Source of the DNA: Thiopontia sp013349825
Lineage (GTDB): Bacteria > Pseudomonadota > Gammaproteobacteria > GCF-002020875
Assembly (NCBI GenBank): GCA_963981015.1
Contig: CAXCCG010000003.1
Coordinates: forward strand, 3,583-67,582
Length of the DNA: 64,000 bases
Direction of reading: 5' to 3'
A model generated the notes under the pieces. The model did no database searches. It saw nothing but the letters and a program-made list of their open reading frames with translations, and was not told the DNA's origin. Every line of letters begins with the position of its first letter. Position 1 is the first letter of the stretch. This document shows, in pieces, positions 42,338 through 52,394 of the stretch. The position numbers and the translations under genes are program-made.

Positions 42338-43543
42338 TTATAAGACACCTGAGCGGTGTGTTGCACTACACTCTTGCGATTCTACAGGAAAAATTGCACC
42401 CAGTATGACCGATTGATTGGCCCCGGTGACCGAAGGAATATTTCCATGCAGTCTGTGCAAAGTTTGGCGTGCCAACCAGGCAAAGGCCATCGCCTCAACC
42501 CAATCCGGGTCTGCTCCAATCGCTTCGGTGGTATTTACATTCCAGCCAGGAAGATAGTGGTTAACTCTCTGTAATAAAAAGCCATTATGAGCACCACCCC
42601 CACAGACCCAACACGCTTTGGTAGTACCACTATAGTGCCTTAAGGCATCCGCAATGGTAACTGCGGTTAACTCAGTCAATGTAGCCGCGACATCATACGG
42701 AGAGAGCCTCTGCTGATGCTCACCTCGTGAGAAGGAGAGTGCTTCCAGCATCTCACTGACCCAAGCTGCATTAAAACGTTCACGCCCGGTACTCTTGGGA
42801 GGGGGTTGTGAGAAAAAAGGGTCCGATAACATCTGCTCTAATAGTGGCTGATAAACCACTCCCCGGCTGGCTAACTTACCGCCCCGGTCCATCGGTTCAC
42901 CCCATTGTGCCAAAGCCCAACCATCGATCAGCACATTACCGGGACCGGTATCAAAGCCGATTACAGCCTCTTCTCCGCTCTCTGGAAGTAGCGTCACATT
43001 CGCCATTCCACCCACGTTGAGTACCACTCCGCCCCGGTCATGCAATAACCAGTGATGGTAAGCCGGAACCAGCGGTGCCCCCTGCCCCCCAACAGCGAGA
43101 TCTCTTCGACGAAAATCAGCCACCGTGGTAATGCCACTGCGCTGAGCAATCACGTTGGGGTCTCCAATCTGCAGGGTAAACGGGGTCACTGCTTCAGGCT
43201 CATGTCGCACAGTCTGCCCATGGCTGCCAATGGCCACAATTTCACAAGCCTCAAGACCCGCCTGCTCAACCACCTGACAGGCTGCTTCAGCAAACAGCTC
43301 CGCCAACTCAACATCCAGTTGACCCAAACGCTCAATCTCATTCTCACCCTGCTGACAGAGAGCCAAAATACGCTGTTTAACCGGCTCAGTGATCGGCAGT
43401 GCCACTGCCGCACAACATCGGGGGGGGAAGGAGGCAAAATCGACTACAACGGCATCTATTCCGTCCAAACTGGTTCCAGACATTAAGCCCACCCAATATT
43501 CAGCCACCGACTGTGCCTCTGTTGATGATACATTGGATGCCAT
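42338..43543 (-). CDS. anmK: 1,6-anhydro-N-acetylmuramic acid kinase
   Basis: 401 aa. Recycles anhydroMurNAc from cell-wall turnover into MurNAc-6-P. Marks: VGLMSGTSLDGIDAVVVDF, GSHGQTVRHEP, FRRRDLAVGGQGAPLVPAYH, NVGGMANVTLLP, GFDTGPGNVLIDGW and VCGGGAHNGFLL. The ATG follows the kinase stop directly (TGAATG). It is about 25 residues longer at the start than the family core. Confidence 0.95.
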   Translation of the reverse strand: MASNVSSTEAQSVAEYWVGLMSGTSLDGIDAVVVDFASFPPRCCAAVALPITEPVKQRILALCQQGENEIERLGQLDVELAELFAEAACQVVEQAGLEACEIVAIGSHGQTVRHEPEAVTPFTLQIGDPNVIAQRSGITTVADFRRRDLAVGGQGAPLVPAYHHWLLHDRGGVVLNVGGMANVTLLPESGEEAVIGFDTGPGNVLIDGWALAQWGEPMDRGGKLASRGVVYQPLLEQMLSDPFFSQPPPKSTGRERFNAAWVSEMLEALSFSRGEHQQRLSPYDVAATLTELTAVTIADALRHYSGTTKACWVCGGGAHNGFLLQRVNHYLPGWNVNTTEAIGADPDWVEAMAFAWLARQTLHRLHGNIPSVTGANQSVILGAIFPVESQECSATHRSGVL

Positions 43544-46500
43544 TCAAAAATGGTTCTCATCACTCAGTCTGTAAGGCAGTTTAATGACCATCTCCATCCC
43601 CTGGTGCAAACCCTCACTGTTCGCTGTCAAACTTCCACCAATACTGTTCACAAAATTTGCTGCCGAATGCAGACCATAACCACTGCCTTGTAACTTGGTT
43701 GTGTAGCGTGGCTTGAACAGACGCTCCATCGCCTCAGGGGCATGACCACAGCCATTATCACCAATCAACATCATTAAAAACCCACTTTCATCCGATGGCT
43801 CCATCGAGAGGGTAATCTCCCCCTTTAGCTCTGCGTTGCTATGAAGCTCCTCGCTAATTGCTTCAACGCTGTTCTTCAACAGGTTCAGCAGCTGCTGCAT
43901 CAGAGGATTTCGAGGAAGAAACAGCTCCTGTTGTGCCGGAGGCAACCTCATTGTTATCTGGAATCGAATCGTTCCGATACGATCTCCCAGCAAGTGCAAG
44001 GTATCATCCACCATCAACTGCAGATTAAATTCACTGGCATGCTGGGTAACACTGGTTTTACTCTTCTGTATGGTAATGATTTCGCGAATATGGTGAATTG
44101 TTGACTCCAGTTTTGCCAATGCACCCTGTCCACCTCGCTCGACCTCTCCCGCAACCTTCCCTAACATCTGTGCTGACTGGGTCAACAACAGAGTTGTGTC
44201 TGCCAGTTTCTCTTGAAGCTGGGGTGCCGCAGTCTCTTCTGCTTTTATCGTACTCAGCTGTTGTGCAAAATCGCTTTGTGCCTGTTGAAGCTGGGTGACT
44301 AACTTACCCACATTAGCCAGCTGGGAGAGGTTACCGTTCATCCCGGTGACTGCATTGCCGATATTGTGAATGACCGAAGCGCCTAAATCTGCGATCCCTG
44401 CCTGAAAGGCTACATACTGCTCTTTCTGTTCGGCTCGAATACGCTCTCGCAGGTCATTCACCACCAGCACCGCACCCACCGCTTCACCCCCAATACTATT
44501 CAATGCAGTGCTACTGACCTGTACCGGTATTTTTTTCCCACTCTGATGGTTCAAGGTACACTGCCGGGTGACCACCTGTCCTTCCAGCAGTTGTCCAAAG
44601 TGACTCTGCTCAAACAGTAGCTGCTGGCGCCGATTCGTATGCTCATTCAGTAACAGTATTATCCACTGCTCCTGTTGCAGCTTGATTGGAACCAAGCCTA
44701 CTTCAACTTGCTTAACCTGCTTCTCCCGAGTATAGAGTGAGAACGTACGCTCACTCCCCATCTTAAGTAATTTCGGATCTCTATAGTAGGCTCTAACCAT
44801 CTCAGCATGACTCTGTCGAAAGTCCGGTGGGATCAGCTGTTCAAATGACTCCCCGACCAACTGCTCGGCACTCCAATCCGACAACCACTCCATCTGACTA
44901 TTCATTGCCACAACACGGCCATGAGGGTCAACCACCATCGAAGCAATTTGTGTCTCCTCACACAACGCCTCCAGCGCACTCTGATCCTGAATCAAATTGT
45001 GGAGCTGATCAACCACACTCAACAAGCTATCCAACGCTCCTAAATCATTGGCACCTTCCAGAAACTCTTTCCAGTCCCTGCCAACCATTTGCTCACTGCT
45101 AAAGCCGGATAACCCCAACCACTTGGGGTTTACCCGCTCAATCTTACCTGCCAGGTCAGTTACAATGAGTCCCTGATCCATAGAACCCAAAATCTGATCC
45201 ATCTCACTGTATTGCGCAGAAAGCTTCTCGGCATTCTCCTTGAGCATCAGGATTGAACCATTGATCCCCTGTTTCAATTGGTCCAGATCTCCTTGGAAGG
45301 CCTCTTCAATCGTGCAGCTATAGTCACCTACAGCAACACCATGGCTGACCCGAATAGCGCCCTGGATGGCTTGCTGTTGTAGCTGAAACAGCTCGTTCAA
45401 CGCGGTTCCCATCCGTCCGATCTCATCCTTACTCTCTATCTCAATACGGATGGACAGATCTCCACTCTCACGGATACGGTCAATAGTTACAACACTCTGT
45501 TGAATTCTGCGATGTAAATGGTGCCCCAAATAGAGTGCAACCAGTGCTGACATAAGAATAATCAACAGCTTTGTAGAAAAATCGAAAAGATAACTCCAGC
45601 GGGCGTTGCGCGACTCTATCTCTACCTGATCTCTCAAACTGCTTTGAATAATCTCTGTCGCCTGCTTGAGCCGTTCAATACGAAGCGTTGCACTCTGAAA
45701 CCAGCCATTTGAATCAACACCGGAGTGGAGAATCTGCTGGTCCAGCACCTCCAAAGCCTCCAGAGCAGATGAGTCATCTACCTGTACCATCTGATCAATC
45801 TCAGCTGACGAAACACCTGATTTCAGCATCGAAACAACCTTCTCCACTTTTTTCTGATAGTCATCCAATGTCTCTTCAACTTTAGAGAGTGCCTCCAGCT
45901 CAACCTCGGTGACACCTTCCAGTTTCCAGTAGGAGTCGATGATGCTTTGTGCCTGCTGGTGTAGTTGAGCGATCTCTGCTTCCAACAAGGTATCACTACG
46001 GAGCACCCTGTTTTTGAACAGATGGATCATCCCTCCATAGCCTATTAATGCACGTAACCGACTCATCACCTCCAGCTTCTCCATGCGCACCAGAAAGAGC
46101 TCCCGGTAATGCGAAACCTCGTCAATAACGGCCCCCTCCATCAACTGGTTCAGAGTATTGCGCTGTTTCTGTGTCGCATTACGCATGAAGCTTCGAAGGT
46201 GGTTCTCCTGGTCCTGAATCAGAAAGTTGGCCTCTGCCGTCAAACGGGGAGCCAGCTCACCCATGGAAAATATTCGAGTCAATACTGCCCGCTCTTGTCC
46301 CGCCCGCTCTTTAATCCACAAGAGTGCTGAAACCACACGAAGCTGTCGCTCCATATCCCCATCACGCACCTTTTGAATCACCTCTTGAACCAGATGAAGT
46401 CCATTACTGTTGATAAATGAGTAGTAATCATAGACCTCCATTGCTTGACGTGTCCCTGAATCGGCTTGATCCAATTGCTGGCGAACCGTGCTTAAACGGG

Positions 46501-46891
46501 AGAGCGCAAGATCAAAGTCTGACAAAATTTGTTGGACAGTTGGGTCCTTGATTGACAGCTCCAACTGCTTTTGGATCGAGTGAAAACGATCTCTCTGTAG
46601 ATCAATTTTTTCACGATAATTCAACAGTACACGATTTATTTCTACCCGCTCACCACTCAACATTGCGATACTGAGCCCACGCTCAATCGCCAACGAGTAG
46701 ATCAAATCACCCAACTCTGTGATCCAGTTGACCACCTCGATAGAGATCACCACCTCTTCCAGGTCACGGCTCTCACGCTGTAGATTATCCACCAGTACAG
46801 CACCCAGTGAGACCAAGGGGATAAAGAGCATCAAACCAACCTTCACCGAGATCGTGAGATTATTGATGATGTTCAGGAGTTTTCTTATCAT
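43544..46891 (-). CDS. NIT-domain multi-PAS sensor histidine kinase
   Basis: 1115 aa membrane kinase. Membrane helix 1 at ~15-35, then a periplasmic NIT (nitrate/nitrite-sensing) domain with LAIERGLSIAML and KERAGQERAVLTRIFSMGEL. Helix 2 lies near 440, a HAMP linker at 470-520, and PAS domains near 560, 647 and 755. The H-box near 842 reads SVIHNIGNAVTG, an atypical HisKA. A complete HATPase follows (LLNLLKNSVEAI, GDNGCG, GSGYGLHSAANFVNSIGG). It overlaps the glnE stop (ATGA), so it belongs to the glnE transcript. No response regulator lies next to it; the lone receiver at 57326 is a possible partner. Confidence 0.88.
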   Translation of the reverse strand: MIRKLLNIINNLTISVKVGLMLFIPLVSLGAVLVDNLQRESRDLEEVVISIEVVNWITELGDLIYSLAIERGLSIAMLSGERVEINRVLLNYREKIDLQRDRFHSIQKQLELSIKDPTVQQILSDFDLALSRLSTVRQQLDQADSGTRQAMEVYDYYSFINSNGLHLVQEVIQKVRDGDMERQLRVVSALLWIKERAGQERAVLTRIFSMGELAPRLTAEANFLIQDQENHLRSFMRNATQKQRNTLNQLMEGAVIDEVSHYRELFLVRMEKLEVMSRLRALIGYGGMIHLFKNRVLRSDTLLEAEIAQLHQQAQSIIDSYWKLEGVTEVELEALSKVEETLDDYQKKVEKVVSMLKSGVSSAEIDQMVQVDDSSALEALEVLDQQILHSGVDSNGWFQSATLRIERLKQATEIIQSSLRDQVEIESRNARWSYLFDFSTKLLIILMSALVALYLGHHLHRRIQQSVVTIDRIRESGDLSIRIEIESKDEIGRMGTALNELFQLQQQAIQGAIRVSHGVAVGDYSCTIEEAFQGDLDQLKQGINGSILMLKENAEKLSAQYSEMDQILGSMDQGLIVTDLAGKIERVNPKWLGLSGFSSEQMVGRDWKEFLEGANDLGALDSLLSVVDQLHNLIQDQSALEALCEETQIASMVVDPHGRVVAMNSQMEWLSDWSAEQLVGESFEQLIPPDFRQSHAEMVRAYYRDPKLLKMGSERTFSLYTREKQVKQVEVGLVPIKLQQEQWIILLLNEHTNRRQQLLFEQSHFGQLLEGQVVTRQCTLNHQSGKKIPVQVSSTALNSIGGEAVGAVLVVNDLRERIRAEQKEQYVAFQAGIADLGASVIHNIGNAVTGMNGNLSQLANVGKLVTQLQQAQSDFAQQLSTIKAEETAAPQLQEKLADTTLLLTQSAQMLGKVAGEVERGGQGALAKLESTIHHIREIITIQKSKTSVTQHASEFNLQLMVDDTLHLLGDRIGTIRFQITMRLPPAQQELFLPRNPLMQQLLNLLKNSVEAISEELHSNAELKGEITLSMEPSDESGFLMMLIGDNGCGHAPEAMERLFKPRYTTKLQGSGYGLHSAANFVNSIGGSLTANSEGLHQGMEMVIKLPYRLSDENHF

Positions 46892-49650
46892 GCCGGCAAA
46901 GTAAACATCAACCTGTGCCAGAGATCACTGACCTGCTTACGTTCTGTCACAAATTCCTCATCATTGACAACGGCCTTACGATTCTCCAGAAAGAGATGAT
47001 AGGCTCGGCGACGGTAACCCAAGTAGTGTTGTTTCAATAGAGTGGCTTCGCCAGCTTCTAACCGTTGCTCCAGTGCCAACTGCTCCAGCAGACGGATATT
47101 GTCACTCCACTGCAGCAGGCCCGGGTATTGGTGCGCCCAACGTAATACCAGAAACTGCACTATAAATTCGATATCAACAATACCCCCCTCCATCTGTTTG
47201 AGATGAATCTCTCCTTCTCTGCAGTGGCCCAACGATTCGCGCATCTTTTCTCGCATCTCACACACATCACTGCGTAACTTCTCTGCATCACGTTGTTTGG
47301 AGAGTATCTCACGGCGCACCTGCTCAAACTGCTCCGTCGCCTCTCTGCCACCAAATACCACACGGGCACGTACCAGTGCCTGGTGCTCCCAGGTCCATGC
47401 CTCCTCCTGTTGATAGCTACGAAAACCCTGAAGGTCCGCAACCAACAGTCCTGAGTTTCCATTGGGGCGCAGACGAGAGTCAATTTCATAGAGTCGCCCA
47501 CTGAGTGTCCGTGTACTCATCAGATGGATCATCCGCTGTCCAAGACGAATATAGAACTCCCTGCGACTCACCGGTGCCTGCTTGCGGCTGAATGGTGCAT
47601 CCGGGTCACCATTATGGAGAAAGACAAGATCAAGATCTGAGCCATAACCCAACTCTAACCCTCCCATCTTGCCATAACCAATCACCACAAAACCGGGTTC
47701 ACCCGTCTGTTCAGAACGTTTTCTTGGTTGCCCCAAACGGTGGGTAATCTCCTGCCAGGAGAGACGAAAAGTGTGATCCACCAATGCCTCTGCAACCCAG
47801 GTGAGTGCATCACTCACTTTCATCACCGGCAGTTGGTCCAGCACATCGGCAGCAGCCACCTTTAACAAATTGCGGCGTTGAAACTGGCGCATCAACTCCA
47901 TCTGCTGTTCAAGATCATCCTCCTCTGCACGCTTTGCCACCAACTGCAACTCTGCCAGCAATGAATCCACACCACTCGGCATGGTAATGTTGCGGCTATC
48001 CATCAAATCTTCCAGCAGCATCGGCATCTGCGCCAACTGATCTGCAATCCACCCACTTCGCTGCAGCAGCGTCAACAGATGATCCAGTGCATGGCCATTC
48101 TCTGCCAACAAGGAGAAGTAGACAGAGCGACGACCAATCGCCTCAATCAGCCGTACCCCCCGTAACAGGCTCTGGTCCGGTTCCGCTTGCTGACTGGCTG
48201 ACTCAATCAGCAGAGGCATCAGTCGATCCAATCGGACACGCCCCTCTCGGCTCATCGACTGAATCGAAGAAACCTCTAACAGCTGTTGAAGTGTCTCAAA
48301 TACTCTCTGTTGATCTTCAAAACCCTCAACAACAACACTACATTCATCATCACTCAGCCCCTCCCAGAGCTGCTGTGCAACAGATGCACTCTCCGTCTCT
48401 TCATCGAGAGCAAAGAGCTGCTCAAACTGCAACTCCACCTGTCTGCGGTGCTCATCCAGCTGCGCCTTGAAGAGGTCCCATGCGCCATAGCCCATCGACT
48501 CTGCAAGCAGTTGTCGTTGTTCATATTGGGCAGGAAGGCGCTGTGTCTGGCGATCCTCATACTCCTGAATCCGGTGCTCCGTATTGCGCAGAAAGAGATA
48601 GGCCTCTGTCAGCTTTTGATGCTGTTGCCCGGTCAACTCCCCACGCTGTTTCAGCAGTGGCAGTACACGCAACAGAGGGCGAATCTGTAACTCCGGTTCT
48701 GCACCACCACGCACCAACTGAAAAGCCTGACCGATAAATTCAATCTCACGAATACCGCCCGGCCCCAGTTTGACATCATCAGACATCCCCTTCTTGCGCA
48801 CCTGCCGTGCAATCATCTGCTTCATCTCACGCAGTGACTCAAAGGCGCTATAGTCAAAGTAGCGACGATAGATAAAGGGACGCAAAATCGAAAGCAACTG
48901 CTCTCCGGCAGCACTATCACCAGCAACCACCCGCCCCTTGATCCAGGCGTAACGCTCCCAGCTACGCCCATGAATCTGATAGTAGTCCTCCATTGCATCA
49001 AATGAGGATGCCAGCGCACCACTCTCACCAAAGGGGCGCAGTCGCATATCTACACGAAACACAAAACCATCTGCACGGTTGGCACCAATGGCACGAATCA
49101 AGCGCCGTCCCAGATTGGTGAAAAATTCATAATTACTGATCCAGGGCTTCACCCCTCGGGTCTCCCCCTCTTCAGGGTAAGCGAAGATCAGATCAATATC
49201 AGAAGAGAAGTTGAGCTCTCGCGCCCCCAACTTACCCATCGCAACCACCACCATCTGCTGCGGTTTTCTACTCTGTTCCCCTTTGGGGGTTCCCTCTTCC
49301 CGACACTGCCATCGATAGAGTAGATCCAGCGTTTCAGAGAGTGTTACGTCAGCCAGCGCTGAGAGTTCTGCAACCGTCGTATGGTAATCACCCCATCCTG
49401 CAAGGTCTCGTAGCGCAATACGCACCATCTCTTGCCGTCTGAAACTGCGCAAAATTGTGGCCAATTCTGAATCACTGTTGACCCCTTTCAAGCGGCTGCT
49501 CAGGATCTGACGGTAGCTGGCCTCAGTGGTAACTTGCTGTAATCGCTCCTCCTCGATCAGACGATCCAGGAGCGACGCATCCTGCTGGCAACTCTGCTCG
49601 ATAAAGGGGCTGAACCTGAAGAGTGCCTCAATTTCAGCACGTTTTAGCAT
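46888..49650 (-). CDS. glnE: Glutamine synthetase adenylyltransferase/removase
   Basis: 920 aa. Adds and removes AMP on the conserved Tyr of GlnA under PII control. Two nucleotidyltransferase domains are present: the removase half with FSSDIDLIFAYPEEG near residue 150 and the transferase half with YGSDLDLVFLHNGD near 670. A long PII-responsive helical region lies between them. The ATG abuts the stop of the M23 gene (TAGATG). Its target glnA is 4 kb away in the same direction. Confidence 0.96.
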   Translation of the reverse strand: MLKRAEIEALFRFSPFIEQSCQQDASLLDRLIEEERLQQVTTEASYRQILSSRLKGVNSDSELATILRSFRRQEMVRIALRDLAGWGDYHTTVAELSALADVTLSETLDLLYRWQCREEGTPKGEQSRKPQQMVVVAMGKLGARELNFSSDIDLIFAYPEEGETRGVKPWISNYEFFTNLGRRLIRAIGANRADGFVFRVDMRLRPFGESGALASSFDAMEDYYQIHGRSWERYAWIKGRVVAGDSAAGEQLLSILRPFIYRRYFDYSAFESLREMKQMIARQVRKKGMSDDVKLGPGGIREIEFIGQAFQLVRGGAEPELQIRPLLRVLPLLKQRGELTGQQHQKLTEAYLFLRNTEHRIQEYEDRQTQRLPAQYEQRQLLAESMGYGAWDLFKAQLDEHRRQVELQFEQLFALDEETESASVAQQLWEGLSDDECSVVVEGFEDQQRVFETLQQLLEVSSIQSMSREGRVRLDRLMPLLIESASQQAEPDQSLLRGVRLIEAIGRRSVYFSLLAENGHALDHLLTLLQRSGWIADQLAQMPMLLEDLMDSRNITMPSGVDSLLAELQLVAKRAEEDDLEQQMELMRQFQRRNLLKVAAADVLDQLPVMKVSDALTWVAEALVDHTFRLSWQEITHRLGQPRKRSEQTGEPGFVVIGYGKMGGLELGYGSDLDLVFLHNGDPDAPFSRKQAPVSRREFYIRLGQRMIHLMSTRTLSGRLYEIDSRLRPNGNSGLLVADLQGFRSYQQEEAWTWEHQALVRARVVFGGREATEQFEQVRREILSKQRDAEKLRSDVCEMREKMRESLGHCREGEIHLKQMEGGIVDIEFIVQFLVLRWAHQYPGLLQWSDNIRLLEQLALEQRLEAGEATLLKQHYLGYRRRAYHLFLENRKAVVNDEEFVTERKQVSDLWHRLMFTLPA

Positions 49651-50778
49651 CTACTTTGCCCAGGCTAGCTGCTGATTCTGCCGAGTTAAAAGCGCCCTGC
49701 GCAGTGCAATCGTAGACTGATAGAAGTGTTTGCGCTCATCGGTTGTCACCTTGCGCTTCTGCGGCAGAGCCACCTTCATCGCATCTCGGTACTCACCATC
49801 TTCACGAAACTCATAGTGGAGATGTGGGCCGGTTGAGAGTCCGGTACTCCCTACATAACCGATCACCTGACCCTGTTGGACAGGGGTTCCCGGTTTCAAA
49901 CCACGCGCAAAGCGAGACAGATGTGCGTAAACCGTGGTGTATTTTCCACCCTGGTGTGCCAGAAAGATCACATTGCCATAACCACTCTGCTGTTCTCGTA
50001 TCTCTACCACACCATCCGCCGTTGCCATTACCCGCGTACCCGTCTTGGCCTTAAAGTCTGTGCCCCGATGAGGTCGATAGGTCTTTAACACCGGATGGTA
50101 ACGACTCAAGGTAAAGTGTGAACTCACCTTGGCATTTTTCAATGGAGTCCTCGAAAAGTCAGTTCCCACCGGCTCCCCCCTGCCACTATAAAAGCGGGTA
50201 ACTCCTCGGCGATCCGTATGGCGAATGAGCTTTACCGGAGAGCCACGACGCTCCAGCTCGGCGGCCAGTACCGTGCCACGCTCCAGTGTCCCATCCTTTC
50301 CAGGCTGAATAATCGCAGTAAAACGGTCTCCTCTGCGTAGATCTCTACGAAAATTAACCTGTTCTGCAAACAGTGACTCCAGACGCTGCACTTGACCCGA
50401 AGGGATACCTGCAGAGCGCGCTGACTGAGAAAAGGTTCTGTTGATTTTACCCGTTTTAACAACCCAGTTACGACCACCCGCCCTCTTGGAGGATTGAGTT
50501 TTAGTAAGTTTCGTGCCGCTCTTGACCACCTGAGCTGTAGAAGCCCTGTTGATGGTCTGTGCTGTGGGAGCCACGGCAACGGCTAACTGTTTTTTGTTAC
50601 GCTGAGGGGGCTGGCTTACCGTCTGCTTGATCTTGCGCTCTTGTTTGAGCAGAAAACCATTGAACTTAGAGACGTTGTGAAGCCCACAGCCACTCACCAG
50701 CGCGCCCATAACCGTTATTAAGGCTACAGTCCTCAGTTTACCCCGCAATTGTAGTCGAGTATTTTTTCCCGCCGACAA
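49651..50778 (-). CDS. M23 peptidase lipoprotein (MepM-like)
   Basis: 375 aa. Lipobox LVSGCG near residue 27-32 marks an outer-membrane lipoprotein. A basic linker (RNKKQ..., SSKRAGG) leads to a LytM/M23 domain. Metal ligands are in HRGTDFKAKTGTRVMATADG and in HLHYEFREDGEY; AHLSRFARGLKPGTPVQQGQVIGYVGSTG is typical. An endopeptidase that cuts peptide cross-links during wall growth. Its place between ntrC and glnE is unrelated to nitrogen and may be incidental. Confidence 0.9.
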   Translation of the reverse strand: MSAGKNTRLQLRGKLRTVALITVMGALVSGCGLHNVSKFNGFLLKQERKIKQTVSQPPQRNKKQLAVAVAPTAQTINRASTAQVVKSGTKLTKTQSSKRAGGRNWVVKTGKINRTFSQSARSAGIPSGQVQRLESLFAEQVNFRRDLRRGDRFTAIIQPGKDGTLERGTVLAAELERRGSPVKLIRHTDRRGVTRFYSGRGEPVGTDFSRTPLKNAKVSSHFTLSRYHPVLKTYRPHRGTDFKAKTGTRVMATADGVVEIREQQSGYGNVIFLAHQGGKYTTVYAHLSRFARGLKPGTPVQQGQVIGYVGSTGLSTGPHLHYEFREDGEYRDAMKVALPQKRKVTTDERKHFYQSTIALRRALLTRQNQQLAWAK

Positions 50779-50978
50779 GAGTGCTCTCCGTCAATCTGCT
50801 TCAAATTACCGCTTCAAATCATATATGGGTAGCTCTGAACAGGCCATGCACAATTGCCTCACGCCCATAGCGCCCATAGAATCTGCATAGTGTACCATGT
50901 AACCGATTGAACGCTATACAACAGATCTGTAATTCGCTCGCAGAACGGCTACAGACACGGCTCCACCGTTGAGGGTGG

Positions 50979-52394
50979 CTACCCGGAACTGAGCTGCAGC
51001 TCTTTAATCTTTCGGGTTAAGGTATTGCGCCCCCACCCCAATAGACGTGCTGCCTCCTGACGTTTACCTGCGGTATGCTCCAAGGCTGCATTGATCAAGA
51101 TACGCTCCATGGTGGGCACCACCTGATCCAGTAACCCTTCTTCTTGATTGTTCAGGTGGCTGCGAATCCACTGCTCCAGTGACTTCTCCCACCCATCACC
51201 TGCAGAGCTCTGCTCTGAGCGTAACTCAATCGGTAGATCTTCTATCCGTACCTTACGGCTCGGTGCCATCACGGTAATCCAGCGGCAAGTGTTCTCCAGT
51301 TGTCGCACATTCCCCTTCCACTCCAGCCGTGACATGTAGTGTACGGTCTCTGCCAACAGCTCTTTCTCCTCCACCTCCAGCTCTTTTGCCGCGAGCCGTA
51401 AAAAGTGGTTTGCCAGCAATGCAATATCTTCACGCCGTTCTCGCAGTACCGGTACATGGACACGAATGACGTTGAGTCGATGGTAGAGATCTTCACGAAA
51501 ATCTCCTGCCTGAACGGCCGCCTCCAGATTCTGGTGTGTTGCCGCAATAATGCGCACATCGACCTTCACCGGAGCATGGCCACCCACCTGATAAAACTCC
51601 CCTTCAGAGAGAACACGCAGTAGATGCGTCTGTGTCTCCAGGGGCATATCTCCAATCTCATCCAGAAACAGGGTACCACCATCGGCCTGCTGGAATCGCC
51701 CTTGACGCACCCCGGTCGCCCCGGTAAACGAGCCTTTCTCATGACCAAACAGCTCTGAATCCATCAAGTCTCTCGGTATAGCTGCCATATTCAGTGCAAT
51801 AAAGGGGTGGGTTGCCCGTGGACTGTGACGATGCAGCGCCTGTGCTACCCGCTCTTTTCCTGTACCGGACTCTCCGTTGATCAACACGGTCATATTGGAG
51901 TGGGCCAAACGACCAATGGCCCGAAATACCTCCTGCATCGCAGGAGACTCACCGATAATTCCGGTAGAGCCTTCTACCTGTTTTGAACTGCGGCTCTCGG
52001 CCCGCTTGCTCCTCACCTGTTCAACCGCACGTTGAACCAGGCTCAACGCCTCATCAATATCAAACGGCTTGGGCAGATACTCAAAGGCTCCACTCTCATA
52101 GGCAGAGACGGCACTATCCATGTCAGAGTGGGCGGTCATGATGATCACCGGCAGATCAGGGCACTGCTCACCAATCTCACGCAATAACTGCAAACCATCG
52201 ATTCCCGGCATCCGTATATCACTGACAATCACGTCTGGCGCCTGTCTTTTCAGCTTTTCCAGGATTTCACTACCATCACTGAAGGCGACAACCTCCATAC
52301 CGCCTTTCTGTAGCGCCCTCTCTAACACCCATCGAATAGAGCGGTCATCATCGATCACCCAAACCGTCCCTTTCAACTCTCTATTTTCAGTCAC
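50979..52394 (-). CDS. ntrC: Nitrogen regulator NtrC (sigma-54 activator)
   Basis: 471 aa, start GTG overlapping the ntrB stop (GTGA). Receiver domain with VIVSDIRMPGIDG; AAA+ domain with Walker A GESGTGKERVAQ, the sigma-54 loop reading GSFTGA instead of GAFTGA, and a Walker B GGTLFLDEIGD; C-terminal Fis-type HTH (EAARLLGWGRNTLTRKIKEL). Phosphorylated by NtrB when nitrogen is low, it activates glnA through the sites at 55278-55323. The Ala-to-Ser change in the loop is a tolerated variant in some activators. Confidence 0.96.
   Translation of the reverse strand: MTENRELKGTVWVIDDDRSIRWVLERALQKGGMEVVAFSDGSEILEKLKRQAPDVIVSDIRMPGIDGLQLLREIGEQCPDLPVIIMTAHSDMDSAVSAYESGAFEYLPKPFDIDEALSLVQRAVEQVRSKRAESRSSKQVEGSTGIIGESPAMQEVFRAIGRLAHSNMTVLINGESGTGKERVAQALHRHSPRATHPFIALNMAAIPRDLMDSELFGHEKGSFTGATGVRQGRFQQADGGTLFLDEIGDMPLETQTHLLRVLSEGEFYQVGGHAPVKVDVRIIAATHQNLEAAVQAGDFREDLYHRLNVIRVHVPVLRERREDIALLANHFLRLAAKELEVEEKELLAETVHYMSRLEWKGNVRQLENTCRWITVMAPSRKVRIEDLPIELRSEQSSAGDGWEKSLEQWIRSHLNNQEEGLLDQVVPTMERILINAALEHTAGKRQEAARLLGWGRNTLTRKIKELQLSSG

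Noticed and set aside
50940..50978. Hairpin after ntrC as terminator
   Set aside because: GCCACC/GGTGGC pairs well, but no T-tract follows on the minus strand.
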